From: Maribacter aestuarii
GTDB lineage: Bacteria; Bacteroidota; Bacteroidia; Flavobacteriales; Flavobacteriaceae
Direction: 5' to 3'
Assembly (NCBI RefSeq): GCF_027474845.2
Contig: NZ_CP107031.2
Location: 1,254,501 to 1,318,500 of the forward strand
Length of the DNA: 64,000 bases
The position numbers were made by a program, and so were the translations under genes. Within the stretch, counting starts at the first letter, position 1, and each line of letters begins with the position of its first letter. Positions 1-8,756 of this stretch are shown piece after piece. The notes below the pieces were generated by a model that saw only the letters and a program-made list of their open reading frames with translations, searched no databases and was not told the DNA's origin.

Positions 1-240
1 ACAATATCCCGTGGTATCGGTCTTCAAAACCAACCAGTTACAAGCATTGAAATCATGATTCTTACAATAGGTGAATTGGTGTGAACCTTCATTGGGTATG
101 GTCCAATCCGCTGAATCAGGCCCAAGGGCAATCAAGTCAAAAGTGCTATCACGGTAGGCAAGTTGATATCTGCATTTTTCGCAGGTATCATTTTCAAAGA
201 ATAATGGATGGGCACAATTCTGGCACTGAAATAACTTCAT
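1..240 (-). CDS. Zinc-ribbon putative metallopeptidase, N-terminal part
   Basis: The first 80 codons of a minus-strand gene that runs off the left edge of the window. Translation from the ATG at 240 begins MKLFQCQNCAHPLFFEND and shows two CxxC knuckles (CQNC near residue 6 and CEKC near residue 24), followed by a CNWLV motif near residue 70. This pattern matches the N-terminal zinc-ribbon of the bacterial putative zinc-binding metallopeptidase family (PF10005-type). The catalytic part would lie outside the window, so the enzymatic assignment rests on family resemblance only. No signal peptide is seen, so a cytoplasmic location is likely. Confidence 0.65.
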   Translation of the reverse strand, partial: MKLFQCQNCAHPLFFENDTCEKCRYQLAYRDSTFDLIALGPDSADWTIPNEGSHQFTYCKNHDFNACNWLVLKTDTTGYC

Positions 241-279
241 GGTAGTAGCTTAACAAAAGTGCGAAGAAAAACGATTAAA

Positions 280-1122
280 CTATTTAATCATCCTAAAATT
301 TACGATTTCCTGATCGGTAAGATAGCGCCAGTGACCACGTGGTAGGTCCTTTTTAGTTAGACCTCCGTACACTACGCGATCCAGTTTCACGATTTTATAG
401 TCCAACTGCTCAAACAGCCGTGATAAAATCTTGTTCCTAGAACTATATATTTCGACGCCAACTTCCCTTTTGGGTGCGTTGTCTATATAACTGATATCCT
501 GTATACGAACCACTTTATCCTCAACGGCAACCCCTTCTTGAATCTTTCTTAAATCGGCACTGCTCAGTTCCCTGTCCAGTACCAAGTGATAGATTTTTCG
601 GAGTCCGTTCATGGGACTTTTCAACTTTTTGGTCAAATCCCCGTCATTGGTAAACAACAAAAGACCTGTATCTTCCTTCTCCAGTTTATCTACGGGCAAC
701 AATTTGGATTTGGAAGCATTGGAGATTAATCCAGATACGTGACGCTTTCCTTTTTCATCCCGTATCGTAGTGGTAAAATCCTTGGGTTTATTCAATACCA
801 CATATTCTTTTTTAACCGGGTTCAAACGCCTCCCGTCAAATTTGACCTCATCGGTCAATTTAACCTTGTAGCCCATTTCCGTAATAGGCTTTCCGTTTAC
901 CGTAACGTTTCCTGCCGCAATGTAGATATCGGCATCTCTTCTAGAGCACACGCCAGAATTGGCTACATATTTATTAAGACGAATGGAATTAGGGTCCGAA
1001 GGTTGCTTTGGTGGTGTGCTTTTATTGATGGGCGCATTTCCGCGAGCGTAACTTTTTTTTCTAAAATTTCCGCCTTGCCTGCCTGATGTCTTTCTATCCC
1101 TTTTAGAATCTTCCCTGCTCAT
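280..1122 (-). CDS. RsuA/RluB-family pseudouridine synthase with altered catalytic motif
   Basis: 280-residue protein with a basic, low-complexity N-terminal tail (residues 1-45), an S4 RNA-binding domain (about 46-105, core RLNKYVANSGVCSRRDAD) and a RsuA/RluB/RluE-type pseudouridine synthase domain (about 106-250). The family converts a uridine in 16S or 23S rRNA to pseudouridine. The motif that normally reads GRLD, carrying the catalytic aspartate, reads D145-K146-L147-E148 here, so glutamate sits at the catalytic position; the following DTGLLLFTNDGDL segment is well conserved. This may be a low-activity or repurposed paralogue, and an intact RluB-type copy may exist elsewhere in the genome. 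It ends a likely single-gene unit with its own candidate promoter just upstream. Confidence 0.85.
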   Translation of the reverse strand: MSREDSKRDRKTSGRQGGNFRKKSYARGNAPINKSTPPKQPSDPNSIRLNKYVANSGVCSRRDADIYIAAGNVTVNGKPITEMGYKVKLTDEVKFDGRRLNPVKKEYVVLNKPKDFTTTIRDEKGKRHVSGLISNASKSKLLPVDKLEKEDTGLLLFTNDGDLTKKLKSPMNGLRKIYHLVLDRELSSADLRKIQEGVAVEDKVVRIQDISYIDNAPKREVGVEIYSSRNKILSRLFEQLDYKIVKLDRVVYGGLTKKDLPRGHWRYLTDQEIVNFRMIK

Positions 1123-1139
1123 GATATACTTGTTTCGTA

Positions 1140-1147
1140 CAAAGGTA
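1140..1147 (-). promoter_or_regulatory. Candidate -7 box (TACCTTTG) of the pseudouridine synthase gene
   Basis: Read on the minus strand the site is TACCTTTG, an exact match to the Bacteroidota -7 consensus TAnnTTTG, ending 17 nt before the ATG at 1122. No TTG (-33 element) is found about 18 nt upstream, so only half of the promoter is supported. Confidence 0.4.
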
Positions 1148-1598
1148 GCAAAGGAAAATGGATGTTATTTGAATTGTAAAGATTTAGTATCCTAAAAAGA
1201 CATTTAAGATACTTTCTAAAAAAGAGAAAGAAATTGGTAGAAGAAAAGTGGTCATGTATTTACTGGCATTTGAAACCAAAAAGATAAGTATCAAGACTTT
1301 TTCATACATTGTGTTGCGTTAAGCGACTTTGTACCTGTTTATGATTTTAATTTGACTCTTTTTTTCTTCCCATCAAACAGTACTTTAGAATTGAAGGAAT
1401 ACATTAAGAATACCATTATCTCGTTTTCTTTGTCCTACATTCTAACGGATGCAAAACTCTTAGTTCGCCACTTACAAACTATTCAAAGCTATCTGTACAT
1501 GTAATGCACCTTACTTCGGAATAAGTTCAGTAAATTACATCTTTTCCTAAATAGTTCCCCCAAAATAGCATATTTATTAAAGTCAACAACTCGGAACT
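1148..1598. other. Intergenic region with no recognisable gene
   Basis: About 450 nt of AT-rich sequence between the divergent pseudouridine synthase and TPR-protein genes. Apart from the -7 box of the minus-strand gene at its edge, I see no tRNA-like fold, coding frame, strong hairpin or tandem repeat. It should contain the promoter of the TPR/SCO1 pair, but no clear TAnnTTTG match lies close to position 1599. Confidence 0.4.
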
Positions 1599-3272
1599 AT
1601 GAAGCTAAAAATTGTCTTACCGTCACTATACTTAATTGTATTCTCGTGTTTATTGGCCTGCAAAGACCAAAAACAAAGTCCAGACTTGGCATCTTTGAAC
1701 CTACTAAGAGGTGATTTACAACTTTGCGGAAATGGACAATTCGGAGATGTCAACTTTTCAGAATCCTGTACTTACGAAACAAGGGAGACTTTCAATCTTG
1801 CCATTGCACTACTCCATTCCTTTGAGTATATCGAAGCGGAAAAAGCCTTTGTTCAGGTAATCGACCAAGACCCAGAATGTGCCATGGCCTATTGGGGTGT
1901 AGCGATGAGTATTTACCACGGACTCTGGGCACCACCCGAAAAGCATGTCCTTAAAAAAGGGGTGAAATTACTTGAAGTTGCCGAAAAACTGCCGAAATCA
2001 AAAAAAGCGTTACAATACTTGGCCGCAATCGGTGCTTTTTATAAGGATTGGGAAACTGTTGACAACCAGACGAGAAAAGAGCGGTATGCCAAAAAGATGG
2101 AAGAAATGTATCGAGATGGTAATGATGATACCGAAGTTGCCATTTTTTATGCCTTGGCACTTCGAGCATCTGCGGTACCTACCGACAAGACCTATTCAAA
2201 ACAAAGGGAAGCTGGTAAAATCTTGGATGATCTCTTCAAAAAAGAACCCAATCACCCGGGTATCGCCCATTACATCATCCATTCATATGATTATCCCGAA
2301 TTGGCGGAATTAGGGCTGAGCACAGCAAGGCGCTATGCCGAGATTGCCCCGAATTCTGCGCATGCACAACATATGCCCTCCCATATCTTTACCCGCTTAG
2401 GACTTTGGGAAGAATCCATCAAAACCAACATTAATTCGGCCTCTTCGGCCGTTTGCTATGCCGAAAGCGTTTCCCCAGGGGCGCATTGGGATGAAGAAGT
2501 ACATGCCATGGGGTATTTGGTATACGCTTATTTGCAAACCGGCAACAATGTGCAGGCCATTGAGCAGTATGAGTATCTCAAATCGTTTCAAAAGATATTT
2601 CCCGAAAATTTTAAAATTGCCTATACCGCAGCAGCGATTCCAACCCGTATCGCTTTGGAAAACAAAAATTGGGAAGCAGCGGCCAAAATAGAGCTTCTAC
2701 AAAATCTAGGGCTTGCTTGGGAGAACTTTCCGTGGCAAAAAGCATTGCTCCACTTTGGAAAGGCCTTGGGCGCCATTCATACAAACGACTTAAAAAGTGC
2801 TCAGGAGCAACTTGACCTACTGATTTCTTTTGAAAAGGAACTGCTAACTATGCAAGACGCCTACAAAGCCAATCAAGTCGCTATTCAGATTAAAACCATT
2901 AATGCTTGGCTACAGCTTAAAAACGGTAATAATAAACAAGCAATTGCCCAAATGATGGACGCTGCGGATATGGAAAGTAAGACTTCCAAACATCCCGTAA
3001 CGCCTGGCGAAATTTTACCTGCAGACGAACTTTTGGCCGATATGCATTTGGCAATAGGCAATCCAATAGATGCCTTGACTGCCTACGAACTGAATCTAAA
3101 GAGACGTCCAAACAGATTCAATGGTCTTTATGGCGCGGCCATTGCAGCAAAACAATCGGGTAATATTGAAAAAGCTTCACATTATTTTAAAAAACTAATT
3201 GAATTGACAAAGGACTCAAAAAGCGACCGAGTAGAGATAGATGAAGCAAAACGGTTTATAGAAAAGGTATAA
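1599..3272 (+). CDS. TPR-repeat lipoprotein
   Basis: 557-residue predicted lipoprotein: hydrophobic leader followed by a lipobox with Cys21 (LLAC), so it should be anchored in the cell envelope. The remainder is helical with degenerate tetratricopeptide-type repeats, visible as A..Y..A patterns near residues 62-100 (FEYIEAEKAF, CAMAYWGVAMS), 250-300 and again near 500-550 (GNIEKASHYFKKLI). TPRs are protein-interaction scaffolds; no enzymatic motif is visible. The stop is 6 nt before the SCO1-like gene, so the two are almost certainly co-transcribed and the protein may work with copper handling or respiratory assembly in the envelope, which is inference from context. Confidence 0.8.
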   Translation: MKLKIVLPSLYLIVFSCLLACKDQKQSPDLASLNLLRGDLQLCGNGQFGDVNFSESCTYETRETFNLAIALLHSFEYIEAEKAFVQVIDQDPECAMAYWGVAMSIYHGLWAPPEKHVLKKGVKLLEVAEKLPKSKKALQYLAAIGAFYKDWETVDNQTRKERYAKKMEEMYRDGNDDTEVAIFYALALRASAVPTDKTYSKQREAGKILDDLFKKEPNHPGIAHYIIHSYDYPELAELGLSTARRYAEIAPNSAHAQHMPSHIFTRLGLWEESIKTNINSASSAVCYAESVSPGAHWDEEVHAMGYLVYAYLQTGNNVQAIEQYEYLKSFQKIFPENFKIAYTAAAIPTRIALENKNWEAAAKIELLQNLGLAWENFPWQKALLHFGKALGAIHTNDLKSAQEQLDLLISFEKELLTMQDAYKANQVAIQIKTINAWLQLKNGNNKQAIAQMMDAADMESKTSKHPVTPGEILPADELLADMHLAIGNPIDALTAYELNLKRRPNRFNGLYGAAIAAKQSGNIEKASHYFKKLIELTKDSKSDRVEIDEAKRFIEKV

Positions 3273-3278
3273 TTCACT

Positions 3279-3926
3279 ATGAAAGCTTATAAGCTATATC
3301 TTCTAGTTTTACTTCTGTTTGTTTTCTTAACTTTTTCCTGCAAGCGAACAGCAAAAACGGCTCTACCTATTTATGGCCCTTCGGATTTTAATCCTGAACT
3401 TGTTGATGTTAGTTTACAAAATGCAATGAACAACCATAAGGTATCCGATTTTGAACTCGTCAATCAAAACGGAAAAACAATTACACAAGCAGATTATGAA
3501 AATACCATTTATGTAGCGGATTTCTTCTTTACGCGCTGCCCAAGTATCTGTCCCGTAATGTCAAACAATATGGAGAAGCTTCAGCAAACCTTCCTAGAAG
3601 ATAAAGCCGTCATGTTGCTATCTCTGTCGGTTACACCTGAATTGGACAGCGTTTCGGTACTAAAAGAATACGCTGATAAAAATGGGGCCATTGCTTCTAA
3701 ATGGAATATAACCACAGGAGACAAAAAGCACATCTATAATCTGGCACGCAAGAGCTACTTTGCAGTAGTAAATGAAGGGGATGGTGGCTTACAAGATTTT
3801 ATACACACCCCAAATTTCATTTTGGTCGATACGAAAAAGCAAATCAGAGGGGTTTATGACGGCACTAAAGACCAAGAAATGGAACGCTTAATCGGTGATA
3901 TCAAAATTTTAAAGAAACAATTGTGA
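3279..3926 (+). CDS. SCO1/SenC-family copper-binding lipoprotein
   Basis: 215-residue thioredoxin-fold protein with a lipoprotein signal (lipobox Cys21, LTFSC). It carries the SCO copper site: C87-P-S-I-C91 (CxxxC) and a downstream His176 in IHTPNF, the third copper ligand of the family. SCO proteins deliver copper to the CuA site of cytochrome c oxidase or act as envelope thiol-disulfide reductases. All metal ligands are present, so it is likely functional. Six nucleotides separate it from the upstream TPR lipoprotein. No oxidase subunit gene is visible in the window, so the target is unknown. Confidence 0.88.
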   Translation: MKAYKLYLLVLLLFVFLTFSCKRTAKTALPIYGPSDFNPELVDVSLQNAMNNHKVSDFELVNQNGKTITQADYENTIYVADFFFTRCPSICPVMSNNMEKLQQTFLEDKAVMLLSLSVTPELDSVSVLKEYADKNGAIASKWNITTGDKKHIYNLARKSYFAVVNEGDGGLQDFIHTPNFILVDTKKQIRGVYDGTKDQEMERLIGDIKILKKQL

Positions 3927-4015
3927 TTAAGGTCATCCTTTTGTCGCAACTTTATTGTGCAGGTTAATTTCCAGCGTTAACTGTGATGTCAGCAAATTTC
4001 TTTGAATCATAAAAT

Positions 4016-4966
4016 CTAATCCTTAAACTCCACCGTAGACTGTCGCTCTCTATTGACCGTTAATCTGGTCACGTCAGGCCGTGAATAATGACCCACGGGA
4101 TCAAAATTTTGCCGCTCTTCGTAAACGCGATTAAAATCCAGCTCCTGATAAATAAGACCTTCTTTGTTAATGACTGGCTCTATTAACCATTCGCCGTCCG
4201 GACCAGCAATACAGGAACCTCCATTAGCCAAAATACCGGGAGATTTGGCTATGATAGCATCAAGGTGAGGTGTGTTTTTGGGAAAGTCTTCTTTCGTCAT
4301 AAATGCAGAGACAGACACCACATAGCTACGGGATTCCCTCGCAATAAAACGGGTAATATCCTTTGTATTGTGATCACTACCGGGCCATACGGCAATATGT
4401 AAATTTTCTCCTTGCCCATACAGGGCAGTTCTCGCCAAGGGCATCCAATTTTCCCAGCAGTTTAGTCCACCTACCGTAAACTGCTTTAGGGAATGTACCC
4501 GTAATCCGTTACCGTCACCTGGAGCCCATGTAAGTCTTTCATCATAGGTGGGTTGTAATTTTCTGTGAACAGATTTAATTTCCCCCATAGCATCAATATA
4601 AACCAAAGAGGCATATATGCTATGTCCTCCCCTATTCCAAGCACGCTCCATTATGCCAAGATAGATTGCTATGCCGTGTTCCTTTGCAATTTTACAAATT
4701 TCGTTCAGTTCCCCTGCTTCTATCTGAATGGAGTTTCTCACGTAATGCGCATGTAGCTCTTTGTTCACTTTTAAATCCCATTTGGCACCGTCCGTTAACG
4801 CTAACCAAAAAGGATAACCGGGCAAAAGGGCTTCTCCAAATACCACTAAATCAGCACCCTCCCCTGAGGCGTCCTTTATAGCATCCTTTATTTTTTCCAA
4901 GGTCCTCCTTTTATCCAACCATACGGGAGCTATTTGGGCCATGGCAACTTTTAAAATATTATCCAT
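4016..4966 (-). CDS. Nitrilase-type carbon-nitrogen hydrolase
   Basis: 316-residue cytosolic enzyme of the nitrilase branch of the C-N hydrolase superfamily. The Glu-Lys-Cys triad is complete: E45 (VFGEALLPGYP), K136 (HRKLQPTYDERLTW) and C170 (GLNCWENWMPLAR). The GLNCWENWMPL and HRKLxPTxxERxxW signatures are those of aliphatic nitrilases/cyanide-converting enzymes, which turn R-CN into a carboxylate and ammonia, rather than of omega-amidases. The natural substrate cannot be read from sequence. Only 8 nt separate its start from the end of the upstream UbiA-type gene, so it is probably read from the isoprenoid operon although no functional link is obvious. Confidence 0.88.
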   Translation of the reverse strand: MDNILKVAMAQIAPVWLDKRRTLEKIKDAIKDASGEGADLVVFGEALLPGYPFWLALTDGAKWDLKVNKELHAHYVRNSIQIEAGELNEICKIAKEHGIAIYLGIMERAWNRGGHSIYASLVYIDAMGEIKSVHRKLQPTYDERLTWAPGDGNGLRVHSLKQFTVGGLNCWENWMPLARTALYGQGENLHIAVWPGSDHNTKDITRFIARESRSYVVSVSAFMTKEDFPKNTPHLDAIIAKSPGILANGGSCIAGPDGEWLIEPVINKEGLIYQELDFNRVYEERQNFDPVGHYSRPDVTRLTVNRERQSTVEFKD

Positions 4967-4974
4967 AATGTGCT

Positions 4975-5880
4975 TTATACGATTCTGTTCAGGACAAGGT
5001 CTACATCGATTAGTAAAATACTAAAAACACCTACAACAATAATAAGTTTAAGGATATTATGTAGCCAAACGTAATGTTTCTTACTTGAAGACTTAGTTAA
5101 CAACACCAGAAAGGTAATCAGAAATCCGACACATGCCATGAAGTAATAATCCATATAACCTACATCAAATTTGAAGATTAATAGCAAAGACGGAATTAAA
5201 GTAAGTAGGATTAAAATGGCAATACATATTTTGGAAACGGAACTACCGAATAGAATTGGGATGGTTTTATAATTCTGTGCTAAATCCCCGGAAATATTTT
5301 CCAAATCCTTTATCATTTCCCTGGACAAAATCAATAAGAATAAAAAGATGGCATGCACGAAAATGACCGTTTCAAAATTCTTATAGTACACAAAAACGGC
5401 GAAGAAAGGGGTTATGGCAAGAATGGCAGAAACAAAGTTCCCGACGAACGGCATCCGCTTTAGTTTATGGGAATAGAACCATATTCCAAAAATATAGGCC
5501 GAGAAGAAAAGAACGGCCCTGAAAGAAACATAGCTGGCCGCAAAGACCGCCAAAAAATTGAGAACGAAATAGGTAGTTAATTTAAAACGCTGGCTCACCA
5601 ACCGGTCCAACATACTTTTTCTAGGTTTATTGATAAGATCCTTTTCGGCATCGTAAAAATTATTGATGATATAGCCCGATGCAATAACCAACGCCGAAGC
5701 AAGGACAATGACAAAAAGATTAACATCAAAAACAACTTCGCGAAGCGATAAATTGGGGGCCAGGATATAAATTGAGGCTAAATATTGCGCAAGGACGATG
5801 ACTAAAATATTGTAGCCACGCACAACGGAAAACAGACTCAATACCTTAAGAAGCAGGAGTTTGTTTTTTCTACTAAGCAT
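4975..5880 (-). CDS. UbiA-family prenyltransferase (GGGP geranylgeranyltransferase-like)
   Basis: 301-residue polytopic membrane protein with about eight hydrophobic helices. Both Asp-rich prenyl-diphosphate/Mg sites of UbiA enzymes are present: N73-N74-x-x-D77-x-x-x-D81 (NNFYDAEKD) and the REMIKDLENISGD segment (R187-D199). Flavobacterial homologues are usually annotated as geranylgeranylglycerol-phosphate geranylgeranyltransferases, though quinone or haem-type acceptors are possible. It lies 10 nt downstream of mevalonate kinase, so prenyl-donor synthesis and prenyl transfer are apparently in one operon. Acceptor assignment is uncertain; family assignment is firm. Confidence 0.85.
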   Translation of the reverse strand: MLSRKNKLLLLKVLSLFSVVRGYNILVIVLAQYLASIYILAPNLSLREVVFDVNLFVIVLASALVIASGYIINNFYDAEKDLINKPRKSMLDRLVSQRFKLTTYFVLNFLAVFAASYVSFRAVLFFSAYIFGIWFYSHKLKRMPFVGNFVSAILAITPFFAVFVYYKNFETVIFVHAIFLFLLILSREMIKDLENISGDLAQNYKTIPILFGSSVSKICIAILILLTLIPSLLLIFKFDVGYMDYYFMACVGFLITFLVLLTKSSSKKHYVWLHNILKLIIVVGVFSILLIDVDLVLNRIV

Positions 5881-5890
5881 TTATGATTGT

Positions 5891-6829
5891 TTAGAAGTTG
5901 TAAACCACTTCTAATTGGTAGTCCTTTAGTGCCGTTTTGGCCTTTTCTATATCCTCTGTAAACCCTAGAATATAGCCGCCGCCGCCGGAACCGCATAACT
6001 TAAGATAGTAATCATTGGAATCTATTCCCTGTTTCCAAAGACTATGGAATTTTGCAGGGATCATCGGTTTAAAGTTATCCAAGACCACATGCGAAAGTTG
6101 TTTTAGATTTCCGAAAAGGGACTTGACATTGCCATTTACAAAATCCTCCACACAGGCGTCCGTATGTTTTATAAATTGGTTCTTAAGCATTTTTCTAAAG
6201 CCTTCGTTCTTCATTTGCTCCATAAAAATCTGGACCATCGGCGCCGTTTCTCCCGTAGAACCACTATCCAATAAGAACACCGCACCCTTGCCTTCCGTAT
6301 TTTGGGAGGGAATACTGGTAGATTCAATATTATCTTTAGAATTAATGAGTATGGGTAAACTTAAATAACTATTTAAAGGATCCAAACCTGAGGATTTCCC
6401 ATGGAAAAAAGACTCCATTTTTCCAAAAATCAGTTTTAACTTCAGCAGTTTGGCCCGAGTTAAGTTCTCTAAAACCGTGATTTTGTTCTTTGCATATTTA
6501 TCATAAATAGCCGCAACGAGCGCTCCGCTACTTCCCACTCCATAACCTTGTGGAATCGAACTATCAAAGTACATTCCTTTATCGACGTCTTTTTTAAGGG
6601 CTTCTAAATCAAAAGATACCAATTTTGGATTTTCTTTAGCTATCTTATCCAGATAAGCAGTGAATTTCTTGAGGCTTTCATTAGACTTTTTGGCTTCCTC
6701 CGATAAAGAGTCATCGGTCTTCAAGGCTCCTTTAAAGAAATTATATGGAATGGAAAGACCCTTGGAATCCTTGATGATGCCATACTCTCCAAAAAGGAGG
6801 ATTTTAGAATAAAATAATGGTCCTTTCAT
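5891..6829 (-). CDS. Mevalonate kinase-type GHMP kinase
   Basis: GHMP-superfamily kinase of 312 residues. Motifs in order: KILLFGEYGI near the N-terminus, the ATP-binding PQGYGVGSSGALVAA loop near residue 95, and the C-terminal KLCGSGGGGYILG motif. It should phosphorylate mevalonate in the mevalonate route to isopentenyl diphosphate. I place the start at the ATG at 6829 (MKGPLFYSKILLFGEYG), since the family N-terminus begins there; a GTG at 6856 would add nine uncharacteristic residues. It sits between diphosphomevalonate decarboxylase (144 nt upstream) and UbiA (10 nt downstream). Phosphomevalonate kinase activity is not accounted for in the window. Confidence 0.88.
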   Translation of the reverse strand: MKGPLFYSKILLFGEYGIIKDSKGLSIPYNFFKGALKTDDSLSEEAKKSNESLKKFTAYLDKIAKENPKLVSFDLEALKKDVDKGMYFDSSIPQGYGVGSSGALVAAIYDKYAKNKITVLENLTRAKLLKLKLIFGKMESFFHGKSSGLDPLNSYLSLPILINSKDNIESTSIPSQNTEGKGAVFLLDSGSTGETAPMVQIFMEQMKNEGFRKMLKNQFIKHTDACVEDFVNGNVKSLFGNLKQLSHVVLDNFKPMIPAKFHSLWKQGIDSNDYYLKLCGSGGGGYILGFTEDIEKAKTALKDYQLEVVYNF

Positions 6830-6973
6830 TTTTAAATAACCGACTCTAAGTTCCACTTGTTTCCTAAAGATAGTGAACTCTGGCGCAAAGTTTAATCTTT
6901 TTATTTAAATGGGTAAACAATAAAAGCCTAAATGTTGATTCAAAACGTTTAATTACATCTTAAATTACAATTT

Positions 6974-8059
6974 TTAGGATAATCTTTTAGCCCCAAATCC
7001 AATTCGGTCACAAATATACTGTTGGTTTTGACAAAATGCAACTAGTTCATTTTTAATAAATTGATGTACTTCTTCCTTCTCATTCTCCGGATAAAGCACA
7101 TGAACGTTTGCACCTGCATCCAGCGTAAAACATAGATTGCTTTTAGATGCCGAACGAAATGCCCAAATTCTGTTGATAATTTCCAAGGTATTGGGTTTCA
7201 TCAATATGAAATATGGTTGGCTTGTCATCATCATTCCATGTAAGGTGAGTGCCTCGCTTTCTACAATTTTGATAAATTCCTTTACGTCACCTTGCTCCAA
7301 AATAGGTCGTAACTTATCTAAATTCTCGTGAGCCTGAGCAAAACGCTTTTTGGCAAAAGGATGACCGTGCATCAAATCATGGCCTACCGTGCTGCTCACC
7401 TGCTTTTCCCCTTTGTCTACCAACAAGATGGTATCGTGATAATTCTTGAACACATCATGAACTTTATATGGATACTTAATTCCGTACAAATCCGAACTTC
7501 CTGTTGTACCGGAATGCCTTCCCCATTGTACTAAATCGCCCTCAATACTTCTACACGCGCTTCCCGAACCCAATCGCGCTAAAAAGGAGGCTTTTTTTAA
7601 AAAGTAGTCCGCATCCATATCAGGATTTAAATCGCGTTCTATTTCCAATAAGCATAATGCTATTGCGGACATCCCACTAGCCGAAGAAGCGATACCGCTG
7701 CTATGAGGAAAACTATTAGAAGTTTCTATTTTAAAATGATAGGCCTTTAGAAAAGGTAAATAGGTTTCGACACGCTTAAAAAAAGTTTCAATTTTAGGTT
7801 TAAAATCAGGTTTAGGCAATCCCTCAAACAGAAGATCAAATTGAAAATCAGGAGTTACCGCTTTCAATTTCTTATACGTTATGCTCGTAGTTGTCGCGCA
7901 TGCGGTAAGCGTGAAACTTATTGATGGATTGGCCGGTATCTGGTTCTCTTTTTTACCCCAATATTTTATTAAAGCTATGTTGCTTGGTGATTTGTAGACT
8001 ACGTTGCCCTCTACTTTGTCATAAGAATAATCCGGTAGCTTAAAATCTTTTTCGGTCAT
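6974..8059 (-). CDS. mvaD: Diphosphomevalonate decarboxylase
   Basis: 361-residue GHMP-superfamily enzyme that performs the ATP-dependent decarboxylation of diphosphomevalonate to isopentenyl diphosphate. Diagnostic segments are NIALIKYWGK near residue 28, NSFPHSSGIASSASGMSA near residue 115 (the ATP-binding loop) and LGSGSACRSIEG near residue 163, which is typical of this decarboxylase rather than of other GHMP kinases. Length agrees with the family. It is the first gene of a minus-strand run (mvaD, mevalonate kinase, UbiA, nitrilase) and is preceded by a TATCTTTG -7 box. The upstream neighbour, tspO, is divergent. Confidence 0.93.
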   Translation of the reverse strand: MTEKDFKLPDYSYDKVEGNVVYKSPSNIALIKYWGKKENQIPANPSISFTLTACATTTSITYKKLKAVTPDFQFDLLFEGLPKPDFKPKIETFFKRVETYLPFLKAYHFKIETSNSFPHSSGIASSASGMSAIALCLLEIERDLNPDMDADYFLKKASFLARLGSGSACRSIEGDLVQWGRHSGTTGSSDLYGIKYPYKVHDVFKNYHDTILLVDKGEKQVSSTVGHDLMHGHPFAKKRFAQAHENLDKLRPILEQGDVKEFIKIVESEALTLHGMMMTSQPYFILMKPNTLEIINRIWAFRSASKSNLCFTLDAGANVHVLYPENEKEEVHQFIKNELVAFCQNQQYICDRIGFGAKRLS

Positions 8060-8075
8060 GAAACAGGTGTTTGTG

Positions 8076-8083
8076 CAAAGATA
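8076..8083 (-). promoter_or_regulatory. Candidate -7 box (TATCTTTG) of mvaD
   Basis: Exact TAnnTTTG match on the minus strand, ending 16 nt before the ATG of mvaD. A TTG occurs upstream but with about 14 nt spacing instead of the usual ~18, so the -33 element is weak. Confidence 0.45.
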
Positions 8084-8139
8084 GTTTTTAGTCCCGCCAA
8101 TTAAAATAAATCCTTATTTTAGGGGAAAACACTAACTGA

Positions 8140-8613
8140 TTGAAAAAGAAACTCACATACCTGATTATTTCTGTGGTCATCTGTTTGGTCATCGGTTTTC
8201 TTTCCAGTGTGGTGACCCAGAGTTCTGTTGATGATTGGTACGTTACATTGAACAAACCTAGTTTTAATCCACCTAACTGGGTTTTTGCACCTGTTTGGAC
8301 TATACTTTATATTTTAATGGGTATTTCTGCAGGATGGGTTTGGGGCAAAGGTTTTCATCATAAATGGGTCAAAACGGGCCTATACCATTTTGGATTCCAA
8401 TTACTCCTGAACGCCTTATGGAGTATTGTTTTTTTTGGTTTGAAAGAGCCCTTCTGGGCGTTATGGATTATTGTTTCGCTCTTGATTGTGCTCGCCCTTA
8501 CTATAAAATGGTTCAAGGTGGTCAGTAAATTTGCAGCTGCACTTCTAATACCTTATTTGTTGTGGGTATGTTTTGCGACCCTTTTAAACTATAAGATATG
8601 GGAATTGAATTGA
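8140..8613 (+). CDS. TspO/MBR-family membrane protein
   Basis: 157-residue protein with five hydrophobic helices. Conserved TspO features are NKPSFNPPNWVFAPVWTILY in the first half and a WxxxFF...P pattern plus LNYKIWELN at the C-terminus. Family members bind porphyrins or cholesterol-like ligands and modulate tetrapyrrole or stress responses; in flavobacteria the gene is often beside isoprenoid genes, as here (divergent from mvaD). Translation appears to start at TTG 8140, since no in-frame ATG precedes the first helix; an AGGGG lies 14 nt upstream. The stop codon is 5 nt before the tandem repeat array. Confidence 0.9.
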   Translation: MKKKLTYLIISVVICLVIGFLSSVVTQSSVDDWYVTLNKPSFNPPNWVFAPVWTILYILMGISAGWVWGKGFHHKWVKTGLYHFGFQLLLNALWSIVFFGLKEPFWALWIIVSLLIVLALTIKWFKVVSKFAAALLIPYLLWVCFATLLNYKIWELN

Positions 8614-8618
8614 TACCT

Positions 8619-8756
8619 GGATAGTTGGATAGTTGGATAGTTGGATAGTTGGATAGTTGGATAGTTGGATAGTTGGATAGTTGGATAGTTGGATAGTTGG
8701 ATAGTTGGATAGTTGGATAGTTGGATAGTTGGATAGTTGGATAGTTGGATAGTTGG
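8619..8756 (+). repeat. 8-bp tandem repeat, 17 perfect copies of GGATAGTT
   Basis: The unit GGATAGTT is repeated 17 times without a visible error (8619-8754) and ends with an extra GG. It starts 5 nt after the tspO stop codon and lies between convergent tspO and the DUF1697 gene. Perfect identity implies recent expansion by slipped-strand synthesis, and copy number is expected to vary between isolates. It is not a CRISPR: there are no spacers. The unit is not a multiple of three, and the open frame that crosses it on the minus strand is a repeat artefact. Confidence 0.97.

Noticed and set aside
739..1086. 115-codon frame opposite the pseudouridine synthase
   Set aside because: Antisense shadow of a conserved gene, without recognisable domain.
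8619..8756. Possible CRISPR array
   Set aside because: Units are 8 bp, contiguous and identical with no spacers, and no cas genes are in the window.
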